Shown piece by piece: positions 1 to 8,493 of a stretch of DNA of 64,000 bases. The notes below the pieces were generated by a model. It did no database searches. It worked only from the letters and a program-made list of their open reading frames with translations, and had not been told where the DNA came from. Numbering within the stretch: position 1 is the stretch's first letter; each line of letters starts with the position of its first letter. Position numbers and translations under genes: made by a program. Source of the stretch: Novosphingobium sp. (GTDB taxonomy: Bacteria > Pseudomonadota > Alphaproteobacteria > Sphingomonadales > Sphingomonadaceae); contig JACKKV010000005.1 in NCBI GenBank assembly GCA_024236235.1, positions 83,609 to 147,608 of the forward strand, given 5' to 3'.

Positions 1-2
1 TG

Positions 3-962
3 GAAGCCGTCGGTTTCGAAGGCTGCTTTTCTCTCCAGATCTACGGCCCGCCGTTCGTCCCGATGGCGGCGGTGGCGGCGATGACCGAACAGCTCAAGGT
101 TGCCACGGGCATTGCCGTTGCCGGCACACGCAGCCCGGTTGAAACAGCCTATGCCGCGATTGAGTGCGACACGATCAGCCAGGGCCGCTTCGTACTGGGT
201 CTTGGCACCTCGCTGCACAGCGCGCTGGAAGGCATCTATGGCGAACCGCATCGCAAGCTGCTCACCCACCTGCGCGAAGTTGTGAAGATCGTCCGCTATG
301 TCAACGCCAACGGCCACAAGGGAATGGAACCGGTCAGCGGCGAATATTACGATCTGCAATGGACCGAAATGATGAAAACCGCGCCGCCGGTGCGGGAAAA
401 TATCCCGATCTGGATCGCCTCGCTGAAAGACAAGCTGACCAGCCTGGCGCTGGAAATCGGCGATGGTCTGATCGTCCATGCCTTGTGGACGGTCGATTAT
501 ACGGCCCAGAAAAAGCCGTTCATTGAGGCGGAACTGGCCAGGTTCGGGCGCAAGCGTGCTGATGTTGAGGTCAACGCCTGGCCCTGGATCGCGATCAATG
601 ACGACAAGCAGCAGGCCATAAACGACAGCCGTGCGACCGTGGCCGGTTATGCGGGGTACAAGGAGTATGAAAGCTTCTTCGACGCCATCGGTTTCGGTGA
701 TCTGGCCCGCGATTGCCAGCTCGCTGCGGGCGAACACGGCGATGTTTCCGGCGTGATCGGCAAGGTCAGCGACGAGATGGTGGAAGCCTTCGTCAAATGC
801 GGGCCGGTGGACGAAGTGCTGGAGAAGATCGAACCCTTCTGGGATGTGGTCGATTCGCTCTGTCCGATGACACCGTATCGCAATCTGTCAGTCGAACAGC
901 TCACCAGCTATAATGAAGGCATCTACCGGATGGTGGCGGAAGCGAAACGCCGCGGCGGCTAG
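3..962 (+). CDS. LLM-class flavin-dependent oxidoreductase (5' end outside window)
   Basis: The frame is open from the first bases of the window, so the true start lies upstream. About 319 codons are visible. The protein resembles luciferase-like (LLM) monooxygenases that use reduced FMN or F420. It shows the typical 'YGPP' strand, a TRSP segment followed by a GRFVLGLGTS motif, and an 'IPIWIASL...' segment near the middle. Such enzymes often do Baeyer-Villiger or hydroxylation steps in terpenoid and alicyclic degradation; the substrate here is unknown. It converges on the SDR at 959-1849, and the two stop codons share the palindrome CTAG at 959-962. Confidence 0.85.
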   Translation, partial: EAVGFEGCFSLQIYGPPFVPMAAVAAMTEQLKVATGIAVAGTRSPVETAYAAIECDTISQGRFVLGLGTSLHSALEGIYGEPHRKLLTHLREVVKIVRYVNANGHKGMEPVSGEYYDLQWTEMMKTAPPVRENIPIWIASLKDKLTSLALEIGDGLIVHALWTVDYTAQKKPFIEAELARFGRKRADVEVNAWPWIAINDDKQQAINDSRATVAGYAGYKEYESFFDAIGFGDLARDCQLAAGEHGDVSGVIGKVSDEMVEAFVKCGPVDEVLEKIEPFWDVVDSLCPMTPYRNLSVEQLTSYNEGIYRMVAEAKRRGG

Positions 963-1849
963 GCTTCATCGGGTCTTCCTGATGTGCCGCGCCCGCGACG
1001 GCGCGCCTGATCCTGGATCCCGGCCAGCAGTTCTTCGCTGATCCGCCAGAGCCGGGCGGCGCCTGCATCGCTCTGCGCGGCAGGGGTCAGGCTGGCCGTC
1101 TTGCGTCTGGCGAAATACTGCCCGGTCGCATCCGGCGCACCGCCCCGCGCCAGCCACAGGATCGTGTCCGCGCCCTGTTCGGGCGTCAGCGAGAACGGAC
1201 GGCTGAGGATATACATCAGTTTGACAACGATATTTCCGTGGCTGTCAAAATTGGTCTGCACCAGCCCCGGATGGACCGCGTTTACGAGGATATTGTCCGG
1301 GCCGGTCCGCCGCGCCAGTTCACGCATATGCAGGATATTGGCCAGCTTGGACTGCGTATAGGCATCGCCAGCGCTGAACTTGCGGGTCTGCTGCAGATCA
1401 TCCCACATCATGTCCTTGATGAACTTGTGAGCGACGGAGGCCGTATTGATGATTTGCGCGCCCCGACCTGCCGCCCTGAGCAGGGGCAAGAGCCGATCGG
1501 TGAGCAGAAACGGTGCCAGATGATTGGTAGCGAAACATTGTTCCAGCCCGTCAGCTGTTTCCACCCGCCGGGCAGGCGTGAAGCCGGCGTTGTTCACCAG
1601 CAGATCGATCCGGCCGGTCATTTCGCTGACCTTGTCCGCAAACTCTGCCACCCTCGCCATTTCGGAAAGGTCAGCCAGTAGCATCTCCACCTGCGCATCA
1701 GGAACGGCAGCGCGAATCTGTGTCAGAGCCGCTTCGGAACGCGCCGGATTGCGACCCTGCGCGATCACCCGCCACCCATCGCGCGCCAGTTCGCGCGCGA
1801 CGACAAGGCCGATGCCCGAACTTGCGCCGGTAATGACCGCCGTCTTCAA
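959..1849 (-). CDS. Short-chain dehydrogenase/reductase (retinol dehydrogenase-like)
   Basis: A 296-residue SDR with the NAD(P)-binding motif TGASSGIG near residue 8, the NNAG motif near residue 90 and the catalytic pair in YTQSK. The length and the NHLAPFLLT segment resemble retinol dehydrogenase/WWOX-type SDRs, which oxidise or reduce hydrophobic alcohols and ketones. It is the last gene of a minus-strand operon: its ATG overlaps the stop of the KstD-like flavoprotein by four bases. The substrate is not evident. The tail after about residue 265 is Arg/Ala-rich and probably disordered. Confidence 0.88.
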   Translation of the reverse strand: MKTAVITGASSGIGLVVARELARDGWRVIAQGRNPARSEAALTQIRAAVPDAQVEMLLADLSEMARVAEFADKVSEMTGRIDLLVNNAGFTPARRVETADGLEQCFATNHLAPFLLTDRLLPLLRAAGRGAQIINTASVAHKFIKDMMWDDLQQTRKFSAGDAYTQSKLANILHMRELARRTGPDNILVNAVHPGLVQTNFDSHGNIVVKLMYILSRPFSLTPEQGADTILWLARGGAPDATGQYFARRKTASLTPAAQSDAGAARLWRISEELLAGIQDQARRRGRGTSGRPDEA

Positions 1850-3492
1850 GCCGAGATGCTCCGTCCTGCAATATAACCGGTGACCATCGCCGGGCCGACG
1901 TTGCAGCCATGGGCGGGCGATTTGCCCTGCCAGATCGAGTTCGCATCAAGGCCTGCGGCCCACAATCCTGCGATCGGCGTACCATCCTGGTCCAGCACCC
2001 GGCATTCAGCGTCGATCCTGACCCCGACGGTTGTCGATCCGTCGCCGGGGAAGATTTCGACCGCGTAATACGGGCCTTCACCGATTGGTCCGAAACAGGC
2101 GTTCGGCTTGTGTTTGCGATCGCCGATCTCGATATCGATCCGGGTATCGCCCTTGCCGAACCGGGTGTCCTTGCCCGTCACCGCATCCGTATTGACCTCG
2201 GCCACTGTCGCTTCCAGTCCTGCCGGATCGACCCCGATCTGCGCTGCCAGTTCGGCCAGCGTTTCGCCCCGCTTCATGTAGCCACAGACAACCATTTCCT
2301 TGATCTTTCCGCCGCCGGGCAGAACCAGGCCCATCCCGTATTTCTTCACGAACTTGTGATTGGCGATGATATGCGCCGGCACCGTTCCGGTGGCGTGCAT
2401 CGCTTCGACAAAGTGCACGCTGGCTTCGTTGCCGAAACGCTTGCCCGCCTTGTTCACCGCGATACAGCCCGGCTTGGACATGTCCATCAGATGAGCGAAA
2501 CGTTCGACATAGCCGTCCGCCCGTGTCCTCTTCGAAACCACCGCCCACACCGCATTGGCATGATTTTCCGCCCCCATCGCCGCACCGGAGGCAGTGGCGG
2601 CGGCAATCCCGTCGCCAGTGTTTTCGTAAGGCAGGATGGACACATGCTGCTCTGCGAAAGGAATATAGGCCTTGCGCATCGCGGCGTTGGCCGAAAATCC
2701 GCCCGCCGCCAGGATCACGCCGCGTGCGGCGGAAATTTCGGCGGGCTTGCCGTCCATCATCGCCCTGATCCCGGTGACTTTCCCGTCCGTGACGACCAGC
2801 CCTTCAACCGGCGCGTTTTCGAACAGGTCAACCCCGGCATCCAGCGCCGAGCGCAGCAACCGCCCCGCCAGCGAATTGCCCATGGTCAGGCGCGACCCGC
2901 GCCCCAGCTTGCGCTTGTCCAGCACGAAACGGATCGCGATCCTGGCCATGTGCCACAGGGCGCCCGGTGCGGGCAGCCGATCGATGTATTCCAGATCGAA
3001 CAGATCGATCATCATGCCGCCCGGCGCATTGAACTCTTCGCGCGGTTTGGCAAGACGGTCGAAATTCGTGCCCAGCTTCTTGCCGTCATATTCGGCTGGC
3101 GACAGCAAACGGCCATGATCCATCGCCCCCGGCACGTCAGGATACCAGTCACTGGAAGGGGGGGAGAGCAGGAATTGCACTTCGCTGTTATCCGCGAGCC
3201 AGTCCACCATTTCGGGGCCATGGTCGATGTAAGCGTCAATCAGCGCCTTTTCCGCGCGATTGCCGACGACACCCAGCGCATAGGCCCGCGCGGTTTCGAC
3301 ATCATCATTCACGCCGGCGGCTTTTGCCTGGGTGCTGCCCGGTATCCAGACGCCCCCACCCGAAATCGCTGTCGTCCCGCCAAAACGGGGTGCCTTTTCC
3401 AGCACCGCAACCTTGCATCCCGCCTTTGCCGCAGCCAGCGCGGCCGTAAGGCCGGCAGCACCAGAGCCCATCACCACCACATCATAATTCAT
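1846..3492 (-). CDS. FAD-dependent 3-ketosteroid dehydrogenase-like flavoprotein
   Basis: A 548-residue flavoprotein of the fumarate reductase/KstD family. It shows an N-terminal FAD Rossmann motif (GSGAAGL, residues 8-14), the KstD-type SGGGVWIP loop near residue 45, an ENTGDG segment near 290, and a C-terminal FAD-contact region (GLWAAG ... GPAMVTGYIAG). Family members introduce a double bond next to a ring ketone (3-ketosteroid delta1- or delta4-dehydrogenases). True substrate specificity cannot be read, so 'KstD-like' is a family call. It sits four bases after a SnoaL-like gene whose fold is shared with ketosteroid isomerase, so a ring-ketone isomerisation/dehydrogenation unit is plausible. 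Confidence 0.85.
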   Translation of the reverse strand: MNYDVVVMGSGAAGLTAALAAAKAGCKVAVLEKAPRFGGTTAISGGGVWIPGSTQAKAAGVNDDVETARAYALGVVGNRAEKALIDAYIDHGPEMVDWLADNSEVQFLLSPPSSDWYPDVPGAMDHGRLLSPAEYDGKKLGTNFDRLAKPREEFNAPGGMMIDLFDLEYIDRLPAPGALWHMARIAIRFVLDKRKLGRGSRLTMGNSLAGRLLRSALDAGVDLFENAPVEGLVVTDGKVTGIRAMMDGKPAEISAARGVILAAGGFSANAAMRKAYIPFAEQHVSILPYENTGDGIAAATASGAAMGAENHANAVWAVVSKRTRADGYVERFAHLMDMSKPGCIAVNKAGKRFGNEASVHFVEAMHATGTVPAHIIANHKFVKKYGMGLVLPGGGKIKEMVVCGYMKRGETLAELAAQIGVDPAGLEATVAEVNTDAVTGKDTRFGKGDTRIDIEIGDRKHKPNACFGPIGEGPYYAVEIFPGDGSTTVGVRIDAECRVLDQDGTPIAGLWAAGLDANSIWQGKSPAHGCNVGPAMVTGYIAGRSISA

Positions 3493-3496
3493 TGTG

Positions 3497-3925
3497 TCAC
3501 TCCCCCGCGCACATCAAGCTGCGCATAGTCTTGTCATCGATCCCGAGTTGTCCCGCGCAATCGAGCGCATCCCAATACTCGCGCCACCAGACGATCCGGC
3601 CGGCGGCATCCAGATCGAACACACCCACGACATGAGTGGTCGTGCGCTGGCCATTGGCAAGCTGGCGCACCGTATCGATACGTTCTGTGAACACCGTGTT
3701 GCCGCAGACCGCCAGCTTCAGGGTGTCGCACGCGCACTCGTCATAGAGCCGGTACTGGCGTTCAAGCTCCTCCACGATCGCATCGGCGCCTTCGCGCACC
3801 GGCGCAATCGGCACGACGGGCTGATAGCGCGCGTCGTCCGCCAGCATCGCCCGCAACGCCTTCGTGTCCAGCCGGCTGGTATGGAACAGCGCCAGGAAAT
3901 CGCGCACGGTCTGCTCCGCATTCAT
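3497..3925 (-). CDS. SnoaL/NTF2-like protein
   Basis: A 142-residue protein starting at MNAEQT. The longer frame upstream overlaps another real gene, and this ATG lies four bases after that gene's stop, typical of translational coupling. It has the NTF2 fold pattern: an N-terminal helix, a DDARYQP strand, and a C-terminal strand FDLDAAGRIVWWREYWD, as in SnoaL-like cyclases, ketosteroid isomerases and limonene-epoxide hydrolases. Members isomerise, cyclise or hydrate ring compounds, or have no known activity. It precedes the KstD-like gene, supporting a ring-modifying role, but the reaction is unknown. Confidence 0.8.
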   Translation of the reverse strand: MNAEQTVRDFLALFHTSRLDTKALRAMLADDARYQPVVPIAPVREGADAIVEELERQYRLYDECACDTLKLAVCGNTVFTERIDTVRQLANGQRTTTHVVGVFDLDAAGRIVWWREYWDALDCAGQLGIDDKTMRSLMCAGE

Positions 3926-3929
3926 CCGT

Positions 3930-4316
3930 TCAACCCTCCATCGGCCCGAAAAAGGCCGCCACTTTACCAGTGTCAAAATATTCGCGGCCATGGACGATCT
4001 GCCCGCCGCGCAGCACGAACAGGTCATGATATTCATTCGCGTAGACGCGATCCCCGAAATGAAATTCGGAACGCAGTTCAGCCGCAACCATGTCGCCTTC
4101 GGCCACCATCCGGACGATTTCCACCCTGCGGGGATCGGCCGCCAGCAACATCGAGCGCACGTCGTCAGTGTAGGATTTGCGCGATATATCGCCGCGTCCG
4201 ACCACCCACCAGCTGCAGTCAGGCGCCTGCAACTGTTCAATCACATCAATATCGCCATCGGCAACCGCGCCAAGAAAGCGGCGCACGATCGCCTTGTTCG
4301 CTTCGCTATCGCTCAT
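3930..4316 (-). CDS. SnoaL/ketosteroid isomerase-like protein
   Basis: A 128-residue NTF2-fold protein starting at MSDSEA, chosen because an AGGAAGG ribosome site lies about eight bases upstream; the longer frame adds a basic N-terminus unlike the family. It shows the family pattern: a helix (NKAIVRRFLGAVADGD), an aromatic pocket strand (CSWWVVG) and a final HDLFVLRGGQIVHGREYFD strand. First gene of the operon SnoaL-SnoaL-KstD-like-SDR. It probably isomerises or hydrates a ring intermediate; no catalytic assignment is possible. Confidence 0.8.
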   Translation of the reverse strand: MSDSEANKAIVRRFLGAVADGDIDVIEQLQAPDCSWWVVGRGDISRKSYTDDVRSMLLAADPRRVEIVRMVAEGDMVAAELRSEFHFGDRVYANEYHDLFVLRGGQIVHGREYFDTGKVAAFFGPMEG

Positions 4317-4461
4317 CAGATGCCCTTCCTGCCGGTCGGGCGGACACTGGCACGCGCATCGCCCGCCGCGCCTTTCCTTGGACAGGTTGCGACCACCCCC
4401 CCTCTGCGATGCTGCCCACCGAAGTTCAAAGCACATTTGCGAACGGGGAAAGGACCTGAAC

Positions 4462-5616
4462 GTGGACCCTCAAGCGCCCGCCCAATATCACAACCCGGTG
4501 GTGGACCCCAATTGCGTCCCCCGCCCCTATCCGGCACGGACCGATCATTTGCCGACCACCATGGATGGCATCGATGCAGCCTGGCTGAGCCGGATGATGA
4601 GTTACAAATACCCCGGCGTCGTCGCCAATTCGATGGAAACGGTGGAACTGCTCAACAGCCACACCACCAAATGGCGGATCAAGGTGGACTGGAACGATGC
4701 AGGCATCGCGGCCGGACTGCCCGCACATCTGTGCATGAAGGCCAACTGGTCCGGCGCATTCGATAATGTCGACATTCATGCGCTGGAAGCCCGCTTCTAC
4801 CATTTCATGGTTCATGAAATGAAAGTGCCGACGGCCAAATGTTATTACGCGGACTGGGATGATGATGGCAGTGCGCACGGCTTCCTCGTGCTGGAAGACC
4901 TTGTCCAGCGTGGCGGCAAATTCGGTCACAGCACTGACGACAACGGCGTGCAGATGATCCTCGATACGATCGAAGGACTCGCGAAACTGCATGGTAGCCT
5001 GTGGGATAGCGACAAGATCAGCCCTGCCAACGCCCCCTGGCTACAGACGCAAATGGATACGCCCTGCGACAGCGATCAGGTAAGGATCATGTGGCAATGG
5101 ATCGAGGCCAACCTCAAGGATCCGGCGTTTTGCAGCGTCGCCCCGCAGCATTATCTGGACGATCCGCGCAAGGTGGAGCGCGCTTTCGATCGGCTGGGCG
5201 AAATCGACCGGGCCTGGGATGCGCCCTACTGCATCGTCCTGGGCGATTGCCACCAGGGCAATACGTACATCCTGCCTGAAGGCGGCGAACGGCTGTGGCT
5301 GGACTGGCAACTGGTACGGCGCGGACGGCCCTGGCGCGATCTGACCTATTTCGTGATCGGTGCACTGACCATCGAGGAACGCCGCCACCATCACAAGGAC
5401 ATGGTGAAACAGTATCGCGAACACCTCATCGCCACCGGGGCCAAGGGCGTTCCCAGCTTTGAAGAGGCGTGGGAACAGACGCGGCTGTTCGTGATGTATG
5501 GTCTGCAGGCATGGGTCGCCAATCTGGATGCGTGGGGCCAGAACGGGGTACCGATGAACGAACGCTTTTTCGTGGCTGCCGAAGATTACGGCACCTGGGG
5601 ATTGTTGGGAGAATAA
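4462..5616 (+). CDS. Phosphotransferase family protein (APH/ecdysteroid-kinase fold)
   Basis: A 384-residue kinase-fold protein. I chose the GTG at 4462, which follows AAAGGA at a good distance; the longer open frame upstream overlaps the antisense SnoaL gene. Kinase motifs are present: a Lys-containing strand (HLCMKANW), the hinge LVLEDL, the catalytic loop GDCHQGN (in place of HGD-H-GN) and the metal-binding strand LWLDWQ. Homologous proteins occur in lipid and steroid catabolic clusters in place of true aminoglycoside kinases; the phosphate acceptor is unknown. It is followed two bases later by an SDR, so the pair is probably co-transcribed. Confidence 0.82.
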   Translation: MDPQAPAQYHNPVVDPNCVPRPYPARTDHLPTTMDGIDAAWLSRMMSYKYPGVVANSMETVELLNSHTTKWRIKVDWNDAGIAAGLPAHLCMKANWSGAFDNVDIHALEARFYHFMVHEMKVPTAKCYYADWDDDGSAHGFLVLEDLVQRGGKFGHSTDDNGVQMILDTIEGLAKLHGSLWDSDKISPANAPWLQTQMDTPCDSDQVRIMWQWIEANLKDPAFCSVAPQHYLDDPRKVERAFDRLGEIDRAWDAPYCIVLGDCHQGNTYILPEGGERLWLDWQLVRRGRPWRDLTYFVIGALTIEERRHHHKDMVKQYREHLIATGAKGVPSFEEAWEQTRLFVMYGLQAWVANLDAWGQNGVPMNERFFVAAEDYGTWGLLGE

Positions 5617-5618
5617 CC

Positions 5619-6434
5619 ATGGGTCTGGTTGAAGGAAAAGTCGCCATCGTTACCGGCGGGGGTGCCAATATCGGCGAGGCCTGCGCAAAGATGCTGGCCT
5701 CTCACGGTGCCAGCGTGGCGGTGGCCGACATCAATCTGGAAGGAGCGGAGCGCGTGGCGGCAGAGATCGCCGCTGCCGGCGGAACGGCTGTCGCGCTCAA
5801 GGTCGATCTTGGAGACGAGGCCAGCATCGCTGCCATGGTCGCCGCAGTCGTCGAGAAGTTCGGCGCAATCCACATCCTGCACAACAATGCCGCCAACACC
5901 GGTGCCGCGCAGATGACGCGCGATGGCGCATTGACGGACATGGAAGCGGAAGTCTGGGACGCTGCTTTCGATATCAATACCCGTGGCACCATGCTGATGA
6001 CCAAGCATGTGGCGCCGCACATGATCGCTGCTGGCGGTGGTTCCATCATCAACACCAGTTCAGGCGTTTCAATCCTGGGCGATGTGCTGAACCCTGCCTA
6101 CAGCTCGTCCAAGGCGGCGGTCAACGCACTGACCCGCAACACAGCGGCCCAGTTCGGGCGCGCCAACATCCGCTGCAACGCGATCCTGCCGGGGCTGGTC
6201 CTCAGCCCGGTCGCTCGCGCGCAGATGACCGAACATCAACTCGGCATGATCCAGCGCCATGTGCTGCTGCCGCGCGAAAGCGTGCCCGACGATATCGCCG
6301 GCGCGGTGCTGTGGCTGGCATCCGATCTGTCATCCTTTGTCACCGGCCAGATCATTTCTGCCGATGGCGGCATCTGCCATCACCAGCCGCACTATGCCGA
6401 TATGATGGACATGTTCGCCGCGATGCAGGGCTGA
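5619..6434 (+). CDS. Short-chain dehydrogenase/reductase
   Basis: A 271-residue classical SDR starting at MGLVEGK, two bases after the kinase stop. It has a nucleotide motif of the TGGGANIG type near residue 12, the NNAA loop, the catalytic Ser in NTSSG and the catalytic YSSSK. The end 'VTGQIISADGGI' is the standard SDR C-terminal motif. It probably oxidises a secondary alcohol in the pathway. A strong inverted repeat just downstream may terminate transcription. Confidence 0.88.
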   Translation: MGLVEGKVAIVTGGGANIGEACAKMLASHGASVAVADINLEGAERVAAEIAAAGGTAVALKVDLGDEASIAAMVAAVVEKFGAIHILHNNAANTGAAQMTRDGALTDMEAEVWDAAFDINTRGTMLMTKHVAPHMIAAGGGSIINTSSGVSILGDVLNPAYSSSKAAVNALTRNTAAQFGRANIRCNAILPGLVLSPVARAQMTEHQLGMIQRHVLLPRESVPDDIAGAVLWLASDLSSFVTGQIISADGGICHHQPHYADMMDMFAAMQG

Positions 6435-6442
6435 CGGCGGAT

Positions 6443-6467
6443 GGCTCCGGGCTGATTGCCCGGAGCC
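6443..6467. terminator. Perfect inverted repeat between converging genes
   Basis: GGCTCCGGGC, a five-base loop TGATT, and GCCCGGAGCC form a perfect 10-bp stem between the converging SDR (ends 6434) and LLM gene (ends 6489). There is no clear T tract on either side, so it may be a bidirectional terminator of the GC-rich hairpin type or a 3'-end stabiliser. Confidence 0.65.
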
Positions 6468-6488
6468 GCCGACCGTCCCGACGCACAA

Positions 6489-7409
6489 TCAGATGTGCGG
6501 CATGATTTCTTCGGCCACCCAGTGCTGGCGGTCGATCCAGGCTTGTTCATCGGTCAGGCCAGGTGGCAGGGGCACGATGGTTTCGGTGATGCCCAGTTCC
6601 TTCAGCCAACCGATCTGATCGAGAATCTTCTGCTTGTCCTGCGTACCGGGCGCGCGCGGATCGTCGAGGATCTCGTGATGCGCGCCGACGTTCAGCATTT
6701 CGAGCGCGAAGAAGAAATCCAGCGGCCGCCCGTCATATTCGGGCTGCGATTTGATGAAATCGATACAGTCGGGGAAGGTTTCGGGCGGGGTGCGGAAGGG
6801 CGACCAGCCATTGCCGAATTTCGCGACACGCTTCTGCACCGCGGGCGCATCGCCACCGAACCATATCGGCACGCCCCCCTTCTGCACAGGCCTGGGGGCA
6901 AAGCCGCAGTTTCGGAAATTCACGAATTCCCCTTCGAACTGCGGGTCATAGCTGGTCCACAGTTCGATCATCGCCGCAACATATTCGTCCGCCATGCGCC
7001 CGCGTTTTTCGAACGGCACGCCGAGCATGTCGAATTCTTCCTTGAGCCAGCCGACCCCGAACAGCGCCTCTGCCCGCCCGCCGGTCAGCCAGTCCAGCGT
7101 GGACCAGCCCTTGGCCTGCACGATGGGGTTTTGCAGCGGCAGGATCGAAACCGAGGATGACAGGCGCAAGTTGCTCGTCCGGCCGCCGATATAACCGAGT
7201 GCGACGACAGTATGGAAATACCAGTCGCCAGACAACGCAACGTGTTCTTTCGGGATGATGAAATGTTCGCCCAGCATGCATTTGTTGAAACCCAACCGGT
7301 CCGCCTCGGTCATCAGGCGTCCGACATCGGCACCGTCCAGCCTGTCTTCCCATGGTTGCACCATGGCCGCGACCTTCATGCTTTTGGGTACACCGATATT
7401 GAGTTTCAT
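6489..7409 (-). CDS. LLM-class flavin-dependent oxidoreductase
   Basis: A 306-residue luciferase-like monooxygenase. Visible family features are the ADRLGFNKCMLGEHF segment (residues ~34-48), the strand SSSVSILPLQNP, the GVGWLKEEFDMLGV motif typical of F420/FMN LLM proteins, and PIWFGGDAP near residue 185. AGAGGAA precedes the ATG. Such enzymes oxygenate ketones or alicyclic substrates with a reduced flavin from a separate reductase. No flavin reductase is visible in the window. It lies downstream of the BKACE gene on the same strand. Confidence 0.85.
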   Translation of the reverse strand: MKLNIGVPKSMKVAAMVQPWEDRLDGADVGRLMTEADRLGFNKCMLGEHFIIPKEHVALSGDWYFHTVVALGYIGGRTSNLRLSSSVSILPLQNPIVQAKGWSTLDWLTGGRAEALFGVGWLKEEFDMLGVPFEKRGRMADEYVAAMIELWTSYDPQFEGEFVNFRNCGFAPRPVQKGGVPIWFGGDAPAVQKRVAKFGNGWSPFRTPPETFPDCIDFIKSQPEYDGRPLDFFFALEMLNVGAHHEILDDPRAPGTQDKQKILDQIGWLKELGITETIVPLPPGLTDEQAWIDRQHWVAEEIMPHI

Positions 7410-7486
7410 GGAGCGTTCCTCTGTTCCCTCACGGCAAGAATGAGCGGCAAAGCCGTGCCGTGAAACCTTTCTGTCGGCAGGGTGGA

Positions 7487-8416
7487 TCAGATGTCGGTCC
7501 GGTCAGCGCCCTTCAGATCAAGAATCTGCCGCGCTTCGTCCGGTGTGGCTACGGACAGGCCCATGCCTTCCACGATCCTGCGGGCGGTCGCCACCTGCTC
7601 CGCATTCGTTTCGGCGAGGCGACCGGGTCCGCCCCACAGCGAATCTTCAAGCCCGACCCGGATATTGCCGCCCATGGACGCGGCCATGGCGACAATGCTC
7701 ATCTGCTTCGCACCAGCCCCCAGAACCGACCATTCATACTGATCGCCGAACAGGCGGTCTGCCGTGCGCTTCATGTGCATCACGTCGTCAGGATGACTGC
7801 CGATCCCGCCCAGAATGCCGAAGCAGGTCTGCACGAACAACGGTGCCCTGACCAGGCCGCGATCCAGGAAATGCGCCAGATTGTAGAGATGGCTGGTATC
7901 GTAGCATTCGAATTCGAAACGCGTGCCCAGAGGAGTCAGCAATGCGAGCAGCCCCTCAATATCCTTGTAAGTGTTTTTGAACACCAGATCGCGCGAAGCC
8001 TCCAGAACCTGCGGCTCCCACGCATGTTTCCAGTCCTTGAAACGGTTAAGCATCGGGAATAACCCGAAACCCATGGTCCCCATGTTGAGGCTGGCAACTT
8101 CGGGTTTGAAGCGCGTGGCAGGGCGCAGGCGTTCTTCCAGCGTCATCGAAGGATGGCCACCGGTGGTCAGGTTCATAACCGCACCACATCGCTGCTTGAT
8201 GACCTTGAGGAAAGGTTCGAACAGATCGGGATCCTGATCCGGCCGGCCATCGATCGGATTGCGCGCATGCAGGTGAATGATGGCTGCACCCGCCTCGGCA
8301 GCACCGACTGCTGCTTCGGCGATCTCTTCCGCCGTCACCGGCAAATGCGGTGACATGCTCGGTGTGTGAATCGCGCCCGTTACCGCACAACTGATGATTA
8401 CCTTGCCCTTGGCCAA
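7487..8416 (-). CDS. BKACE (beta-keto acid cleavage enzyme, DUF849) family protein
   Basis: A 309-residue protein of the beta-keto acid cleavage family, whose members condense a beta-keto acid with acetyl-CoA to give acetoacetate and a new acyl-CoA, using Zn. The metal motif HLHARNP and the substrate loop NLTTGGHPSMTLEERL are clear. The only start fitting a ribosome site (GGAGAAG) is TTG at 8416, giving MAKGKV. In this context it could remove a short fragment from a beta-keto acid produced by ring cleavage; the specific substrate is not known. Next to an LLM monooxygenase. Confidence 0.85.
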   Translation of the reverse strand: MAKGKVIISCAVTGAIHTPSMSPHLPVTAEEIAEAAVGAAEAGAAIIHLHARNPIDGRPDQDPDLFEPFLKVIKQRCGAVMNLTTGGHPSMTLEERLRPATRFKPEVASLNMGTMGFGLFPMLNRFKDWKHAWEPQVLEASRDLVFKNTYKDIEGLLALLTPLGTRFEFECYDTSHLYNLAHFLDRGLVRAPLFVQTCFGILGGIGSHPDDVMHMKRTADRLFGDQYEWSVLGAGAKQMSIVAMAASMGGNIRVGLEDSLWGGPGRLAETNAEQVATARRIVEGMGLSVATPDEARQILDLKGADRTDI

Positions 8417-8493
8417 TGTCTTCTCCGTGGATGATTGAACCCGAAGACAATCTAGCCCGGCAGGCAGCTAAGCAGCCTTTCGCACGGTAGGGG

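Noticed and set aside
1909..3528. Long plus-strand open frame over the KstD-like gene
   Set aside because: It is antisense to a well-supported flavoprotein, rich in Arg, His and Pro, without recognisable domains.
7430..7471. CACGGC...GCCGTG hairpin between the LLM and BKACE genes
   Set aside because: Long loop and no T tract; both genes are on the same strand and probably co-transcribed.
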